Source: an uncultured Flavobacteriaceae bacterium (lineage in GTDB: Bacteria > Bacteroidota > Bacteroidia > Flavobacteriales > Flavobacteriaceae). Taken from it: DNA of 64,000 nt. The stretch lies in contig CANLCJ010000021.1 of assembly GCA_947489085.1 (NCBI GenBank), forward strand, positions 1 through 64,000, read 5' to 3'. Each line of letters begins with the position of its first letter. Position 1 is the stretch's first letter. Below are positions 15,752 to 25,938 of this stretch, in pieces. Made by a program: the position numbers and the translations under genes. A model generated the notes under the pieces. The model worked only from the letters and a program-made list of their open reading frames with translations. It made no database searches and had not been told where the DNA came from.

Positions 15752-18700
15752 ATGAGAAAAATCTTTAGCATTGTTTTTGTTGTAATTCTAAGTTGTTTTG
15801 GGCATGCTCAGCAAAATCCCTATGTATTTAATCATCTTACAAGTAAAGAAGGTTTGTCTCAAAGTTCTGTTATTGCCATTCATCAAGATAAACTCGGGCA
15901 GATATGGATGGGCACAAGAGACGGTTTAAATAAGTATGATGGCACGAAAATAACGATATATAGAAGTGAGCCAGACAACCCTAAAACCATCAGTAATAAC
16001 GATATTTTAGCTATTCAAGAAGATGCAGAGGGCTACCTTTGGATAGGTACTTATAATGGGCTTAACAAATACAATCCAAAAACCAATACGTTTACAAGGT
16101 ATTTCCATACCCAAGACGATAATTCGTTATCGAATAACGTTGTTTGGACGCTAAAAGTGCTTTCAAACGATAACATTTGTATTGGTACTAAAGAAGGACT
16201 TTCTATTTACGATAAAACAACAAATACATTTACCAACTATTTAAATAAAGTAGAACTAGGAGAAGAGGTTGGCGTACACATAACGTCTATTTTGGAAGCA
16301 CAAAACGGCGCATTGTATCTCGGGACACCTAAAAATGTATTAAGATCTAAAACAGTATTAAACCCACAATTTGAAGTGGTGAATACCCAAGAAAGCCTTT
16401 ATATACAAGACCTTATCGAAGCCAATAATAACGTTATTTTAATAGCAACACAAACCAAAGGCATACTAGCCTTAACACCACAAACTAAAACGTATACACC
16501 TTATGTCTTAAAAAATGCAGAGGTTATGGATAACAAGAATGTAAGACGCCTGTTATTTGGCGCAGATGGTAAGCTCTGGGCAGGCACTTATAACGGCTTA
16601 TTTGTAATAGATAAAAAGCGGCATGTGTTAGCATTAAAATCAGATTTAGATACAAAAAATAGCCTGAGTAAAAACTCGATTAAATCGTTGTTTAAAGACG
16701 ATAAAGGCACGATATGGATAGGGACGTATTATGGTGGTGTTAATATTTGGGATAAATCTAATGGAAATTTTAGAACACTATCAGAAAACAGAAAAGGTAA
16801 AGGCTTAAATTATAACGTAGTAAGCTCTATAGCCACATATAGAAATAGTGTTTTTTTTGGAACAGAAGGCGGAGGGCTTAATCTTCTAAATAAAAACACA
16901 GGAAATTACAGTTATCTACATACTGGCAATTCTAAAATTAAAGATGACAATATAAAGGCGTTAATGCGTTCGCATAAAGATGAATTGTGGATAGGAACGT
17001 TTAAAAACGGGATAGAACTTTACGATTTAAAAACAGGAATTTTAAAAACAGAGACTCTGCCAGATACATTAATTCAATGTTTAAAAGCAACAGGTGTCTA
17101 TGCCATAAAAGAAGATGTATCCTCTCATACGATATGGATAGGTACCTTTGGAAAAGGTGTTTTAAAGTACGATACAATAACGCAAAATATTGAAATATTT
17201 CAATATTCAGAAACTAAAACTAATGCATTATCAAGTAATTTAATACGTGCAATTTGTATAGATAGCAAGCATAATGTTTGGGTAGGTACCGAAAAAGGCT
17301 TGAATAAAATAACAACATCAGGAGCAATTTCTCATTTTTTCTACAATAAAGCAGTACAGTATGGCGACGATATATTAACTGTTTACGAAGACCAGGCAAA
17401 CACCATATGGGTAGGTACCAAATCTAAAGGGTTATACGTTTACAATCGAGATGCTTTTAAAGCAGTAAACCTCGCGTTAAAAGATGCACAAGTTCCAGTA
17501 GTAAACAGTATTCTGGAAGACAATAAACAGTGTTTATGGATGGGTACAAACCTAGGAATCCTAAAGTTTGACACCAGACAGAAGCACACGAAATTATTCA
17601 ACCAAAAAGAAGGCTTAATTGGTAATGAATTTAATAATAATGCCTGTTTAAAAATAGGGGCTGCCAAATTTTATTTTGGAGGCCCTTTGGGGGTTACCTA
17701 TTTCGATGTTAATAAGCTAAAGACAAATACCCACGTACCAGCTGTTATTTTAACAGATTTTGCCATTAAGAATAGCGAGCTTAAAGAAAGTGAAAGTACC
17801 AGCCCCAAATTAAAAGGGCTAAGCTTGCCTTTTACAAAAGCCATCGATTTGGACTACAACCAAGGCAATTTTAGTATTTCTTTTGCAATACCCAGTTACA
17901 TCAATTCTAGTAATAATAGCTATAAATACAGGCTTAAAGGGCTTGAAAACGAATGGAACGTTACATCGACAGGCCTTGCAGCCTATACCATACAAAAACC
18001 AGGCAACTACAAGTTTGAGGTAAAGGGGGCCAATGGAGACGGTATTTGGAATGCTAAAACAACCACATTACAAATTAAAGTAGCACCAGCACCGTGGCGC
18101 ACGTGGTGGGCTTTTACCATTTATGGATTTTTAATACTAACAGCACTACATTTTTTAATAACAATTTTAAAATCTAAAGCAGCACTAAAACACGAGCTAA
18201 ATCTAGAACACATAGAAACAGAGCGCTCAAAAGAACTCAACAAGACAAAATTGCAGTTTTTTACAAATATTTCACACGAATTTAGAACCCCTCTAGCACT
18301 TATATTAGGCCCCCTTCATCAAATTATAGAGGAGTATAAAGGAAGCAGCGCCATCTACAAAAAGCTATTAGTTATAGAGAATAGTGCAAACCACTTGTTA
18401 CATTTAATTAATAGATTAATGGACTTTAGAAAATTTGAAAGTAACCTTTTTAAATTAGAAGCAGCAGAAGGCAACATCGTAAAGTTTTTAAGAGAAATAT
18501 ACCTTTCCTTTACTGAGTTTGCTAAAAATGGAGCATACAATTTTGAATTTGAAAGTGCTTTTGAGCATATATTAGTCTATTACGACCGTAACAAACTGGA
18601 ACGCGTTTTCTATAATTTAATATCTAATGCGTTTAGATACACACCAAAAGGCGGTACTATAACTATAAGCATTAAAAAAAATAGCACAGAAGTTGTTGTA

Positions 18701-19831
18701 GAAGTAAGTGACTCTGGAGTAGGCGTTTCAGAAGAATACAGAGATAAAATATTTGAGCGCTTTTTCGAATTATCTGTTAATAATAAACCAGATAACCAAT
18801 ACAATAAGGGTACAGGTATTGGCTTGTCTATTGCAAAAAATATAGTAGAATTACACAAGGGTAAACTAAATTATAGGGCAAATGCAGAAGGAAAAGGCTC
18901 TGTATTTTCGGTAAGTTTGGCCTTAGGAAAATCGCATCTAAAACCTTCCGAAATTTTAAGCGATTTTAAATTTAGCGACGATCTTTCCCAATATGTCTCC
19001 CAGCCAGAAGCTGTTACACTTCCACTAGAAGAAAATATGGCAGAGATTAAAGACGAAGACAAGCCCACCTTGCTACTAGTAGAAGATAATAAAGATCTGC
19101 GTAAATTTATTAAGGGCTTACTTGAGCTAAATTACAATGTACTGGAGGCAGAAAATGGCAGTATTGCCTTTAATATAGCAAAGAGAGAACCACTAGATTT
19201 AATTATAAGTGATGTTATAATGCCAGAAATGACGGGGACAGAATTGTGTGCAGCAATAAAAGGAGACTTAAAAACAAGCCATATTCCAATTGTTTTGCTA
19301 ACATCAAGATCTGCTTTGATATTTAAATTAGAAGGGCTAGAACGTGGTGCAGACGATTATATTAGCAAACCCTTCAATGTTAAAGAATTTAAACTACGCG
19401 TTAAAAATTTATTGCAAAGCAGGGAAAAATTAAAGCAAAAATTTAGAGCAAGTGATGGTTTGGATGCCGAAGAAGTATTAATGTCTTCCTACGATGAAAA
19501 ATTGTATAAAAAAGCTCTAGAATTGGTTAAAAAGCACATAGCTAACGAGCAATTCGATATTCCTTATTTCTGCTCAGAGTTAGGCGTAAGTAGAACCATG
19601 CTGTTTACAAAAATAAAAGCATGGTCTGGTTTAACACCAAACGAATTTATACTGCATTTTAGAATGAAAAAAGCCGTTCAATTATTAGAACAGGGCAAAT
19701 TGAATATATCTCAAGTAAGCTATCAGGTAGGATTTAAAAACCCCAAGTATTTTAGCAAATGTTTTCAGAAGAAAATAGGACAAACACCTTCTCAATACGC
19801 AAATCAATTTTCTGAAAAAACTGATTCGTGA
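15752..19831 (+). CDS. Hybrid two-component system sensor/AraC-type regulator
   Basis: This is a 1359-residue one-protein signalling system of the kind that controls polysaccharide loci in Bacteroidota. Order: Sec signal peptide (cleavage near AQQ21); about 14 Reg_prop propeller blades with repeated IWIGT..GLN; a Y_Y_Y domain (about 700-775); a membrane helix (about 786-810); HisKA with phospho-acceptor H842 in SHEFRTP; an HATPase domain with NAFRYTPKGG and GTGIGLSIAK; a receiver domain with phospho-acceptor D1154 in ISDVIMPE; and a C-terminal AraC-type HTH (about 1245-1355). The periplasmic propeller probably binds an oligosaccharide of the locus substrate. It is followed at once by SusC/SusD. 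Confidence 0.95.
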   Translation: MRKIFSIVFVVILSCFGHAQQNPYVFNHLTSKEGLSQSSVIAIHQDKLGQIWMGTRDGLNKYDGTKITIYRSEPDNPKTISNNDILAIQEDAEGYLWIGTYNGLNKYNPKTNTFTRYFHTQDDNSLSNNVVWTLKVLSNDNICIGTKEGLSIYDKTTNTFTNYLNKVELGEEVGVHITSILEAQNGALYLGTPKNVLRSKTVLNPQFEVVNTQESLYIQDLIEANNNVILIATQTKGILALTPQTKTYTPYVLKNAEVMDNKNVRRLLFGADGKLWAGTYNGLFVIDKKRHVLALKSDLDTKNSLSKNSIKSLFKDDKGTIWIGTYYGGVNIWDKSNGNFRTLSENRKGKGLNYNVVSSIATYRNSVFFGTEGGGLNLLNKNTGNYSYLHTGNSKIKDDNIKALMRSHKDELWIGTFKNGIELYDLKTGILKTETLPDTLIQCLKATGVYAIKEDVSSHTIWIGTFGKGVLKYDTITQNIEIFQYSETKTNALSSNLIRAICIDSKHNVWVGTEKGLNKITTSGAISHFFYNKAVQYGDDILTVYEDQANTIWVGTKSKGLYVYNRDAFKAVNLALKDAQVPVVNSILEDNKQCLWMGTNLGILKFDTRQKHTKLFNQKEGLIGNEFNNNACLKIGAAKFYFGGPLGVTYFDVNKLKTNTHVPAVILTDFAIKNSELKESESTSPKLKGLSLPFTKAIDLDYNQGNFSISFAIPSYINSSNNSYKYRLKGLENEWNVTSTGLAAYTIQKPGNYKFEVKGANGDGIWNAKTTTLQIKVAPAPWRTWWAFTIYGFLILTALHFLITILKSKAALKHELNLEHIETERSKELNKTKLQFFTNISHEFRTPLALILGPLHQIIEEYKGSSAIYKKLLVIENSANHLLHLINRLMDFRKFESNLFKLEAAEGNIVKFLREIYLSFTEFAKNGAYNFEFESAFEHILVYYDRNKLERVFYNLISNAFRYTPKGGTITISIKKNSTEVVVEVSDSGVGVSEEYRDKIFERFFELSVNNKPDNQYNKGTGIGLSIAKNIVELHKGKLNYRANAEGKGSVFSVSLALGKSHLKPSEILSDFKFSDDLSQYVSQPEAVTLPLEENMAEIKDEDKPTLLLVEDNKDLRKFIKGLLELNYNVLEAENGSIAFNIAKREPLDLIISDVIMPEMTGTELCAAIKGDLKTSHIPIVLLTSRSALIFKLEGLERGADDYISKPFNVKEFKLRVKNLLQSREKLKQKFRASDGLDAEEVLMSSYDEKLYKKALELVKKHIANEQFDIPYFCSELGVSRTMLFTKIKAWSGLTPNEFILHFRMKKAVQLLEQGKLNISQVSYQVGFKNPKYFSKCFQKKIGQTPSQYANQFSEKTDS

Positions 19832-19920
19832 TGTTTTAAGTGTTTGACTTATAGGCATCTGAACTATATTGTACCTCATTTGTACTTCAGCAAAAGCTAT
19901 TTCTTATACATTTATATCAG

Positions 19921-20013
19921 ATGAAAAAAATCAAATTCAACACGAAATATGTAGAAGCTATACTCATAACGATTATAGTGTCTTTAGGTTTGATTATGAT
20001 CTATCTGAATTAA
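19921..20013 (+). CDS. Putative 30-residue single-helix membrane peptide
   Basis: An ATG-initiated frame between the hybrid sensor and susC encodes a 30-residue peptide: a short basic N-terminus (MKKIKFNTK) and then one hydrophobic helix (AILITIIVSLGLIMIYLN). The basic-then-hydrophobic design is that of small membrane proteins. No family is known to me and a chance frame cannot be excluded. A perfect -7-like box, TAGGTTTG (19985-19992), lies inside it and may instead be part of the susC promoter. Confidence 0.35.
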   Translation: MKKIKFNTKYVEAILITIIVSLGLIMIYLN

Positions 20014-20043
20014 CGAATACTATTGTATAACTAAACTAAACAG

Positions 20044-23000
20044 ATGAAAAAAACTAAACAATTAAGAGGGGTGCTTTTCCTTATGTTAAGTCTTTGTTTT
20101 GTCGCAGAAATTACCGCACAAAGTAAAACGATAACGGGGCAAGTAACATCAAAGGAAGACGGCTTAGCGCTTCCAGGTGTAAATGTGGTAGTTAAGGGCT
20201 CTAATAAGGGCGCTTCTACAGATTTTGATGGCAATTACACCATAACTTTAGAAGGGGAAAATAAAGTGCTTGTATTTAGCTATGTGGGCTATGCAACACA
20301 AGAAATAGTAGTAGGGCGTACATCCAAAACAATAAATGCCGTACTGGAAGAAGATCTTGCAGCTCTAGATGAGGTTGTGGTAGTTGGGTATGGTGCTAGA
20401 AAGAAAAGCGATATTACAGGAGCAGTATCTTCGGTAAAATCTGAAGAATTAAATGCATTTCCAGTACTAAATGCAGAACAAGCCCTTCAAGGAAGAGCAG
20501 CAGGGGTTGTTGTACAGTCCAATAACGGAGGCGAACCAGGAGCACCTATAAGCATTCAAATACGCGGAAACACCTCTATAAGTGCCAGCAGTGCACCACT
20601 TATAGTTGTAGATGGCTTTGTAGGAGCTGTTATGCCACAGCCTAACGACATCCAGTCTATGGAAGTGCTTAAAGATGCATCTGCCACAGCCATATACGGT
20701 TCTAGAGGTGCTAATGGTGTAATACTAGTAACTACTAAAAAAGGAAGAAAAGGAGCCTTGACTGTAGAAGTAAACTCTAACTACGCTTTACAAAACACCA
20801 CAAACAAATTAGATTTATTAAATGCAGACGAATTTGCAGCATACCAACGTATTTTAAACCCAGAATACGTGCAAGGTCCAGCAAATACAGATTGGCAAGA
20901 TTTGGTATATAGAACAGGGAGTACGCAAAACCATCAATTTTCTTTCTCAGGAGGAAGCGATAAGGTGAATTTTTATGCCTCAGCAACATACTTTCAACAA
21001 GAAGGGGTAATTATAAACTCTAAATTTGAACGCTTGTCCTTCCTCTCTAATGTAGATGCACAGGTAACAGATAAATTAAAATTGGGCATTAATGTCTTTG
21101 GAAGTCGAGGAAACAGAGACGGTGTACCAACACAATCCAGAGGAGGAAGAATAACAGGAGGAGGAGACGATGTGGTGTCTTCTGTGTTTAGGTTTGCGCC
21201 AGATTTAGGCGTTCAAGACGCCAGTGGCGTAAACACACTTAATTCTGTAGGAGAAGATATTGATAACCCTTTTGCCGTAGCTACAGAAGGTATAAACGAA
21301 AGAAAAACAGATAACTATAGGGCGAACCTCTATGCAAATTACGATATTTTAGAAAACCTAACGTTTAAAACAACTTTTGGTTACAGCACATTAAACGAAA
21401 CTACTGGAGATTATAGACCTTCAACTCTAACAGCTACAGCTGGAGGCGATCCAGGAGGAAGGGCACTAGTTGGAAACTTAAAACGAACAAATGTTTTAAG
21501 CGAGAATTATTTAACCTATAAACTGGAGTTAGGTAAAGGCGATTTAACGTTGTTGGGAGGATATTCTTATCAAAAAAATACAAACCAGACCTTTGCTACA
21601 GGTGCAGAAGGATTTGTTTCAGACTCGTTTTCGTTTCATAATTTAGGGCAAGGCGTAAATCCAATAAGGCCAGAATCCAATTTATCAGAGTCTGAAATTC
21701 AATCTCAATTCGGACGATTAAATTATGATTATGATGATAAATATTTAGTAACGGCAACCTTAAGAAGAGATGGTGCCTCCAACTTTGCTGAAAACGAGAA
21801 ATACGCTTTATTTCCATCTGGAGCATTGGCATGGCGGATTTCTAATGAAGAATTTTTGAAAAACAATGACAAAATCTCTAATTTAAAGCTGAGACTAAGT
21901 TACGGTGTAACAGGAAACCAAGCCATAGCACCCTACCAATCTTTAGCAACATTTAGTTCTGTTTTTACGCCGTTAGCAGGCGGTAATGTCGCTAACGTTT
22001 TGCCAGAGCGTATAGCCAATCCTAATTTAAAATGGGAAACCTCATTTCAAACAAACGTAGGGATAGATTTAGGGTTTTTTAATAACAGAATAGCGCTGTC
22101 TTTGGATTATTACAACATAGATACAAAAGATCTTATCATGGAAGATGCAAGTCAACCAGAGTTTTTAGGCTTTCTAGATGCTAGAAGTCTTAGAAATGTT
22201 GGAGAAGTAAACAACAGGGGGTTTGAAATTACAATAAATACCAGAAACATAAGTACCAAAGACTTTACATGGACAACAGATATTAACTGGGCAACCAATA
22301 AAAATGAGTTTGTGACTCTACTTGATGGGGAAGATTTTTTTCCGCCCAGTGCAGCGCCAGCATTTTTTAATGTAAACGATAATACCCACATATTAAGAGA
22401 AGGAGAGCCTATTGGGCAATTTTGGGGCTTCGAATATAGAGGTGTTTATCAAGGTGGAGCGCTTCCTGAAGGTACAGCTGTACTTACAGGAGAAAACATA
22501 GCACCAGGAGACCAGTTATTTACAGATGTGCCAGATGCAGATGGTGTAAGAGATGGGCAAATAAATTCGAACGATCAACAAATAATAGGAGATCCAAACC
22601 CAGACTGGACAATAGGGATTACAAACAGTTTTACCTATAAGAATTTCGATTTAAATTTCTTTTTTCAAGGTGTGTTTGGAGGCGATATTATGAATCTTAC
22701 AAACGTACTTTTATTTAACGGAGACTCTAATGCCAGACGAGAAATACTAAACGCATGGACACCAACAAACACAGACACAAATATACCCCGCGTAGCAAAT
22801 AGATCTAAAGAAATTACATCGCGTTTTGTAGAAGATGGTACTTATGTAAGGTTAAAAAACTTGGCCTTTGGGTATACATTGCCATCAGAAGTGGCGGAAA
22901 AAATAGGTCTGCAAAGCGCCAGAGTATCTGTAAGCGGACAAAACCTATTAACCTTTACCGATTATTCGGGTTTAGACCCAGAAGTAAGTTTTGGTGTTGT

Positions 23001-23103
23001 TGGGCAAAGCAATGCTACAGCAGCAAGTACAACCCAAGGATTCGACTTTGGAAATTACCCAACAGTTAGATCTGTAACCTTTGGTGTGAATTTAAAATTT
23101 TAA
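20044..23103 (+). CDS. SusC-family TonB-dependent outer-membrane transporter 1
   Basis: The 1019-residue transporter has a signal peptide ending near residue 26 (AEITAQ), a carboxypeptidase-regulatory-like domain (about 30-105: GQVTSKEDGLALPGVNVVVK), a TonB plug with IQIRGNTSISASSAPLIVVDG and KDASATAIYGSRGANGVILV, and a 22-strand barrel ending in FGVNLKF. It is paired with the SusD gene 16 bp downstream and presumably imports oligosaccharides that GH88 and GH2 from the same operon then trim. It is the likely target of the adjacent hybrid sensor. No CAGGAYA-type site was found in front of it. Confidence 0.95.
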   Translation: MKKTKQLRGVLFLMLSLCFVAEITAQSKTITGQVTSKEDGLALPGVNVVVKGSNKGASTDFDGNYTITLEGENKVLVFSYVGYATQEIVVGRTSKTINAVLEEDLAALDEVVVVGYGARKKSDITGAVSSVKSEELNAFPVLNAEQALQGRAAGVVVQSNNGGEPGAPISIQIRGNTSISASSAPLIVVDGFVGAVMPQPNDIQSMEVLKDASATAIYGSRGANGVILVTTKKGRKGALTVEVNSNYALQNTTNKLDLLNADEFAAYQRILNPEYVQGPANTDWQDLVYRTGSTQNHQFSFSGGSDKVNFYASATYFQQEGVIINSKFERLSFLSNVDAQVTDKLKLGINVFGSRGNRDGVPTQSRGGRITGGGDDVVSSVFRFAPDLGVQDASGVNTLNSVGEDIDNPFAVATEGINERKTDNYRANLYANYDILENLTFKTTFGYSTLNETTGDYRPSTLTATAGGDPGGRALVGNLKRTNVLSENYLTYKLELGKGDLTLLGGYSYQKNTNQTFATGAEGFVSDSFSFHNLGQGVNPIRPESNLSESEIQSQFGRLNYDYDDKYLVTATLRRDGASNFAENEKYALFPSGALAWRISNEEFLKNNDKISNLKLRLSYGVTGNQAIAPYQSLATFSSVFTPLAGGNVANVLPERIANPNLKWETSFQTNVGIDLGFFNNRIALSLDYYNIDTKDLIMEDASQPEFLGFLDARSLRNVGEVNNRGFEITINTRNISTKDFTWTTDINWATNKNEFVTLLDGEDFFPPSAAPAFFNVNDNTHILREGEPIGQFWGFEYRGVYQGGALPEGTAVLTGENIAPGDQLFTDVPDADGVRDGQINSNDQQIIGDPNPDWTIGITNSFTYKNFDLNFFFQGVFGGDIMNLTNVLLFNGDSNARREILNAWTPTNTDTNIPRVANRSKEITSRFVEDGTYVRLKNLAFGYTLPSEVAEKIGLQSARVSVSGQNLLTFTDYSGLDPEVSFGVVGQSNATAASTTQGFDFGNYPTVRSVTFGVNLKF

Positions 23104-23119
23104 CAGAAAAAGAGATAAA

Positions 23120-24667
23120 ATGAAAACATATAAACACATATTGTTATTAATAGGATTATCCGTTTTTGGATGTTCAGATTTAGAAGAAGACCCCGTAAGC
23201 CAACTGTCTCCAGACGGTTTGTTTAATAGTGTAGAGCGTATAGAAACAGCAACTAACGCTGCATTTGGTAATATGACGCACGAAGATTTTTGGGGCAGAA
23301 AAATGTCTCTAGCCATTATGTTACGTAGCGATATGGTTGCCATTGGAGATCCTACAACCGCGAGAAGACGCATAGATCATGACGATTTTAATGTTTTGGC
23401 AGATAATGGCATGATACCAGACAATTGGAGGAGGTCTTACCAAGCCATTGCAGCAGCAAACCAAGCCATAGCAGGGGCAGAATTGGTTGATGTGGCCGAT
23501 GAGGTTAAAAACCCAATTACAGCAAGAGCCTATTTTGCAAGAGCGTTTATGTACTTTCATTTGGTACGGCAATTTGGAGAAATCCCGTATTTAGATAAAC
23601 CTATTGAAGATCTAGAACAAGCAAGCAATATAGGTAAGATGCCTGTAACACAAGTATACGAAAACATAATAGCAGATTTGCAATTTGCAAAACTATGGTT
23701 ACCCGATACGCAAATTGCACGATCCATACCAGCAAAATCTGCAGCACAATCCTATTTGGCCTTAGTGTATTTAACAATGGAAAACTACCAAATGGCTTAT
23801 AATGAAGCTAAAGGTGTTATTGATAGTGAAGGCGAATATGAGTTAGGTTTAGAGCCAGACTTTCAAAACCTATTTAATTCATCAAGCATAGACAGTTCTA
23901 ACGAGCCTATTTTTGTGTTAGATTATGTTGGTATAACAGATGGAGACGAAGGTAGAGATTATCAGCCAGCGTTAACAGGTCTTAGAGACGATCAACAATA
24001 CGGAATAGGTGGCGGTTGGTCTGTAGCAGTACCATCATTAGAAGTTTTTAATACTTGGGATAGTCGAGATTATAGAAAAAGTGTAAGTCTAGACACTACA
24101 GGGGTATTTAATATTACAAACCCAGAAACAAATGCCACCGCTCAAGAGACAAGACCTTTTGCTGTTTTTAAAGAAAGCGGAAGAGGTAGAGGGGTAAACA
24201 GACCTCATATAGCCAAATACACCCGTAATACAGGGAGTACAGCAGCCAACAACGGTAGAGGTTCACAAAATAATTATGCCATGATGCGTTATGCAGAGGT
24301 TTTGCTAATAGCAGCAGAAGCTTTAAATGAAGTGCAGCCAGGAGCGGCAGAGGCACACGCCTATATAAATAGAGTGAGAGCAAGAGCTAGAAACGGTAAC
24401 GGTTCTAACTTTCCAGAAGATGTTTCTGGTTTGTCTCAAGACGATTTTAGAACAATGGTTTTAGAAGAGCGCAAGTGGGAGTTGGCTTTTGAGTTTAAGC
24501 GATGGTACGATATCGCCAGAAGACGTTTAGGAAATGAAGTTTTTAGTGCATCAGGCTTAGAAGGCGCTAAACCTAATTTCGATCCAAATCAAGATTATCT
24601 ACTGCCATTACCAGCTACAGAATTGGCAAGAAATTCTAATCTTGAACCCAACAACCCAGGGTATTAA
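23120..24667 (+). CDS. SusD/RagB family glycan-binding lipoprotein 1
   Basis: The 515-residue surface lipoprotein has a lipobox at SVFGC (Cys at residue 15). N-terminal TPR-like helices (AYFARAFMYFHLVRQFGEIPYL) and the C-terminal SusD half (RYAEVLLIAAEALNEV, EERKWELAFEFKRWYDIARR) are clear. It forms the lid on the SusC barrel encoded just upstream. The stop at 24667 is 10 bp before the GH88 ATG. Confidence 0.95.
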   Translation: MKTYKHILLLIGLSVFGCSDLEEDPVSQLSPDGLFNSVERIETATNAAFGNMTHEDFWGRKMSLAIMLRSDMVAIGDPTTARRRIDHDDFNVLADNGMIPDNWRRSYQAIAAANQAIAGAELVDVADEVKNPITARAYFARAFMYFHLVRQFGEIPYLDKPIEDLEQASNIGKMPVTQVYENIIADLQFAKLWLPDTQIARSIPAKSAAQSYLALVYLTMENYQMAYNEAKGVIDSEGEYELGLEPDFQNLFNSSSIDSSNEPIFVLDYVGITDGDEGRDYQPALTGLRDDQQYGIGGGWSVAVPSLEVFNTWDSRDYRKSVSLDTTGVFNITNPETNATAQETRPFAVFKESGRGRGVNRPHIAKYTRNTGSTAANNGRGSQNNYAMMRYAEVLLIAAEALNEVQPGAAEAHAYINRVRARARNGNGSNFPEDVSGLSQDDFRTMVLEERKWELAFEFKRWYDIARRRLGNEVFSASGLEGAKPNFDPNQDYLLPLPATELARNSNLEPNNPGY

Positions 24668-24677
24668 AACGTATAAT

Positions 24678-25877
24678 ATGATTAAATTTAGTTGTTTATT
24701 AGTTGCCCTTGGGTTAGCATGCTTGTCGTGCAAGTCCGAGGGTACAAATAAAAATCAAGATAACAGTACAGCTGCTCTTAAGATAGAAGAATTATTAGAC
24801 CACAGGTATAAAAAGTTAGTAGCTTATCAGGTAGATTCCTTAGGGTTTCCAAGAAGCTTTACCAAATCAAAAAATCATATACGCAAAGTAGCCTCTAAAG
24901 ATTGGACAAGCGGTTTTTTTCCAGGGAATTTGTGGCAATTGTATAAACTTACAGGAGATAAAGTTTATATGGAGAAAGCCAGTAAGTGGACAGCATTTGT
25001 AGAGAAAGAGAAATTAAATAACCATACACACGACATGGGGTTTAAAGTATTTTCTAGTTTTGGAGAAGGTTATAAAATTACACGAGATAATCATTACAAA
25101 AGAATTATCATAGAAAGTGCAAATACACTAATTACACGCTACAATAAAAATGTAGAAAGTATTCGATCTTGGGATTTTAATGCAGATGTTTGGACATTTC
25201 CTGTAATTATTGACAATATGATGAATTTGGAGTTGCTTTTTGAAGCCACAAAACTATCTCAAGATAGCATTTACCATAAAATAGCGATTAAGCATGCAAA
25301 CACAACACTTAAAAATCATTTTAGAGCAGATGGCAGTACTTGGCATGTGTTAGATTATAATCCAAATTCAGGTAAAGTTAAATCCAGAATAACCCACCAA
25401 GGCATTCACGACAATTCAGTATGGTCCAGAGGACAAGCATGGGCTATTTATGGTTATACAATGGCATACAGATACACAAAAGACGATACCTATTTAAATA
25501 GAGCGGTAGCTACAGCAAATTATATGACAACCCATAAAAATATGCCCGAAGATGGCGTACCATATTGGGATTTAGATCACCAAGCCATACCCAACATATC
25601 GAGAGATGTTTCAGCGGCGGCAATAATGGCATCGGCGCTATTAGAATTGTACAGTTATACCAATAACAAAAGATTTTTAAATTATAGCATAAAAGTAATA
25701 ACCACATTAAAAACCGAAACCTATATATTAGGCCAAGACGTAAATGCTCCATTTATATTAGATCACAGTTTTGGAGATTGGTCTAAAAAATTAGAAATGA
25801 ACGAGCCGATAGTTTATGGCGATTATTATTTCTTACAAGCGCTTTTAAGATTAAAAGATCTAAAGCAACAGATATAA
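24678..25877 (+). CDS. GH88 unsaturated glucuronyl hydrolase
   Basis: The enzyme removes the 4,5-unsaturated glucuronyl residue from the non-reducing end of lyase products by hydration of the double bond. The 399-residue (alpha/alpha)6-barrel protein has the two key aspartates in D119 (HTHDMGF) and D179 (IIDNMMN), plus HQGIHDNSVWSRGQAWAIYG, a GH88 hallmark. ATG 24678 is chosen over upstream alternatives because it gives a proper lipoprotein signal (GLACLSC, Cys at residue 18). The released uronate is the substrate of kduI/kduD at 7.9-9.6 kb, so the two operons serve one pathway. Confidence 0.93.
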   Translation: MIKFSCLLVALGLACLSCKSEGTNKNQDNSTAALKIEELLDHRYKKLVAYQVDSLGFPRSFTKSKNHIRKVASKDWTSGFFPGNLWQLYKLTGDKVYMEKASKWTAFVEKEKLNNHTHDMGFKVFSSFGEGYKITRDNHYKRIIIESANTLITRYNKNVESIRSWDFNADVWTFPVIIDNMMNLELLFEATKLSQDSIYHKIAIKHANTTLKNHFRADGSTWHVLDYNPNSGKVKSRITHQGIHDNSVWSRGQAWAIYGYTMAYRYTKDDTYLNRAVATANYMTTHKNMPEDGVPYWDLDHQAIPNISRDVSAAAIMASALLELYSYTNNKRFLNYSIKVITTLKTETYILGQDVNAPFILDHSFGDWSKKLEMNEPIVYGDYYFLQALLRLKDLKQQI

Positions 25878-25938
25878 CTTTTTAAATAGCGAATTTAGTT
25901 GTTACTTGTTCGGCAAAAAAACCATCAATTTACTTTAA

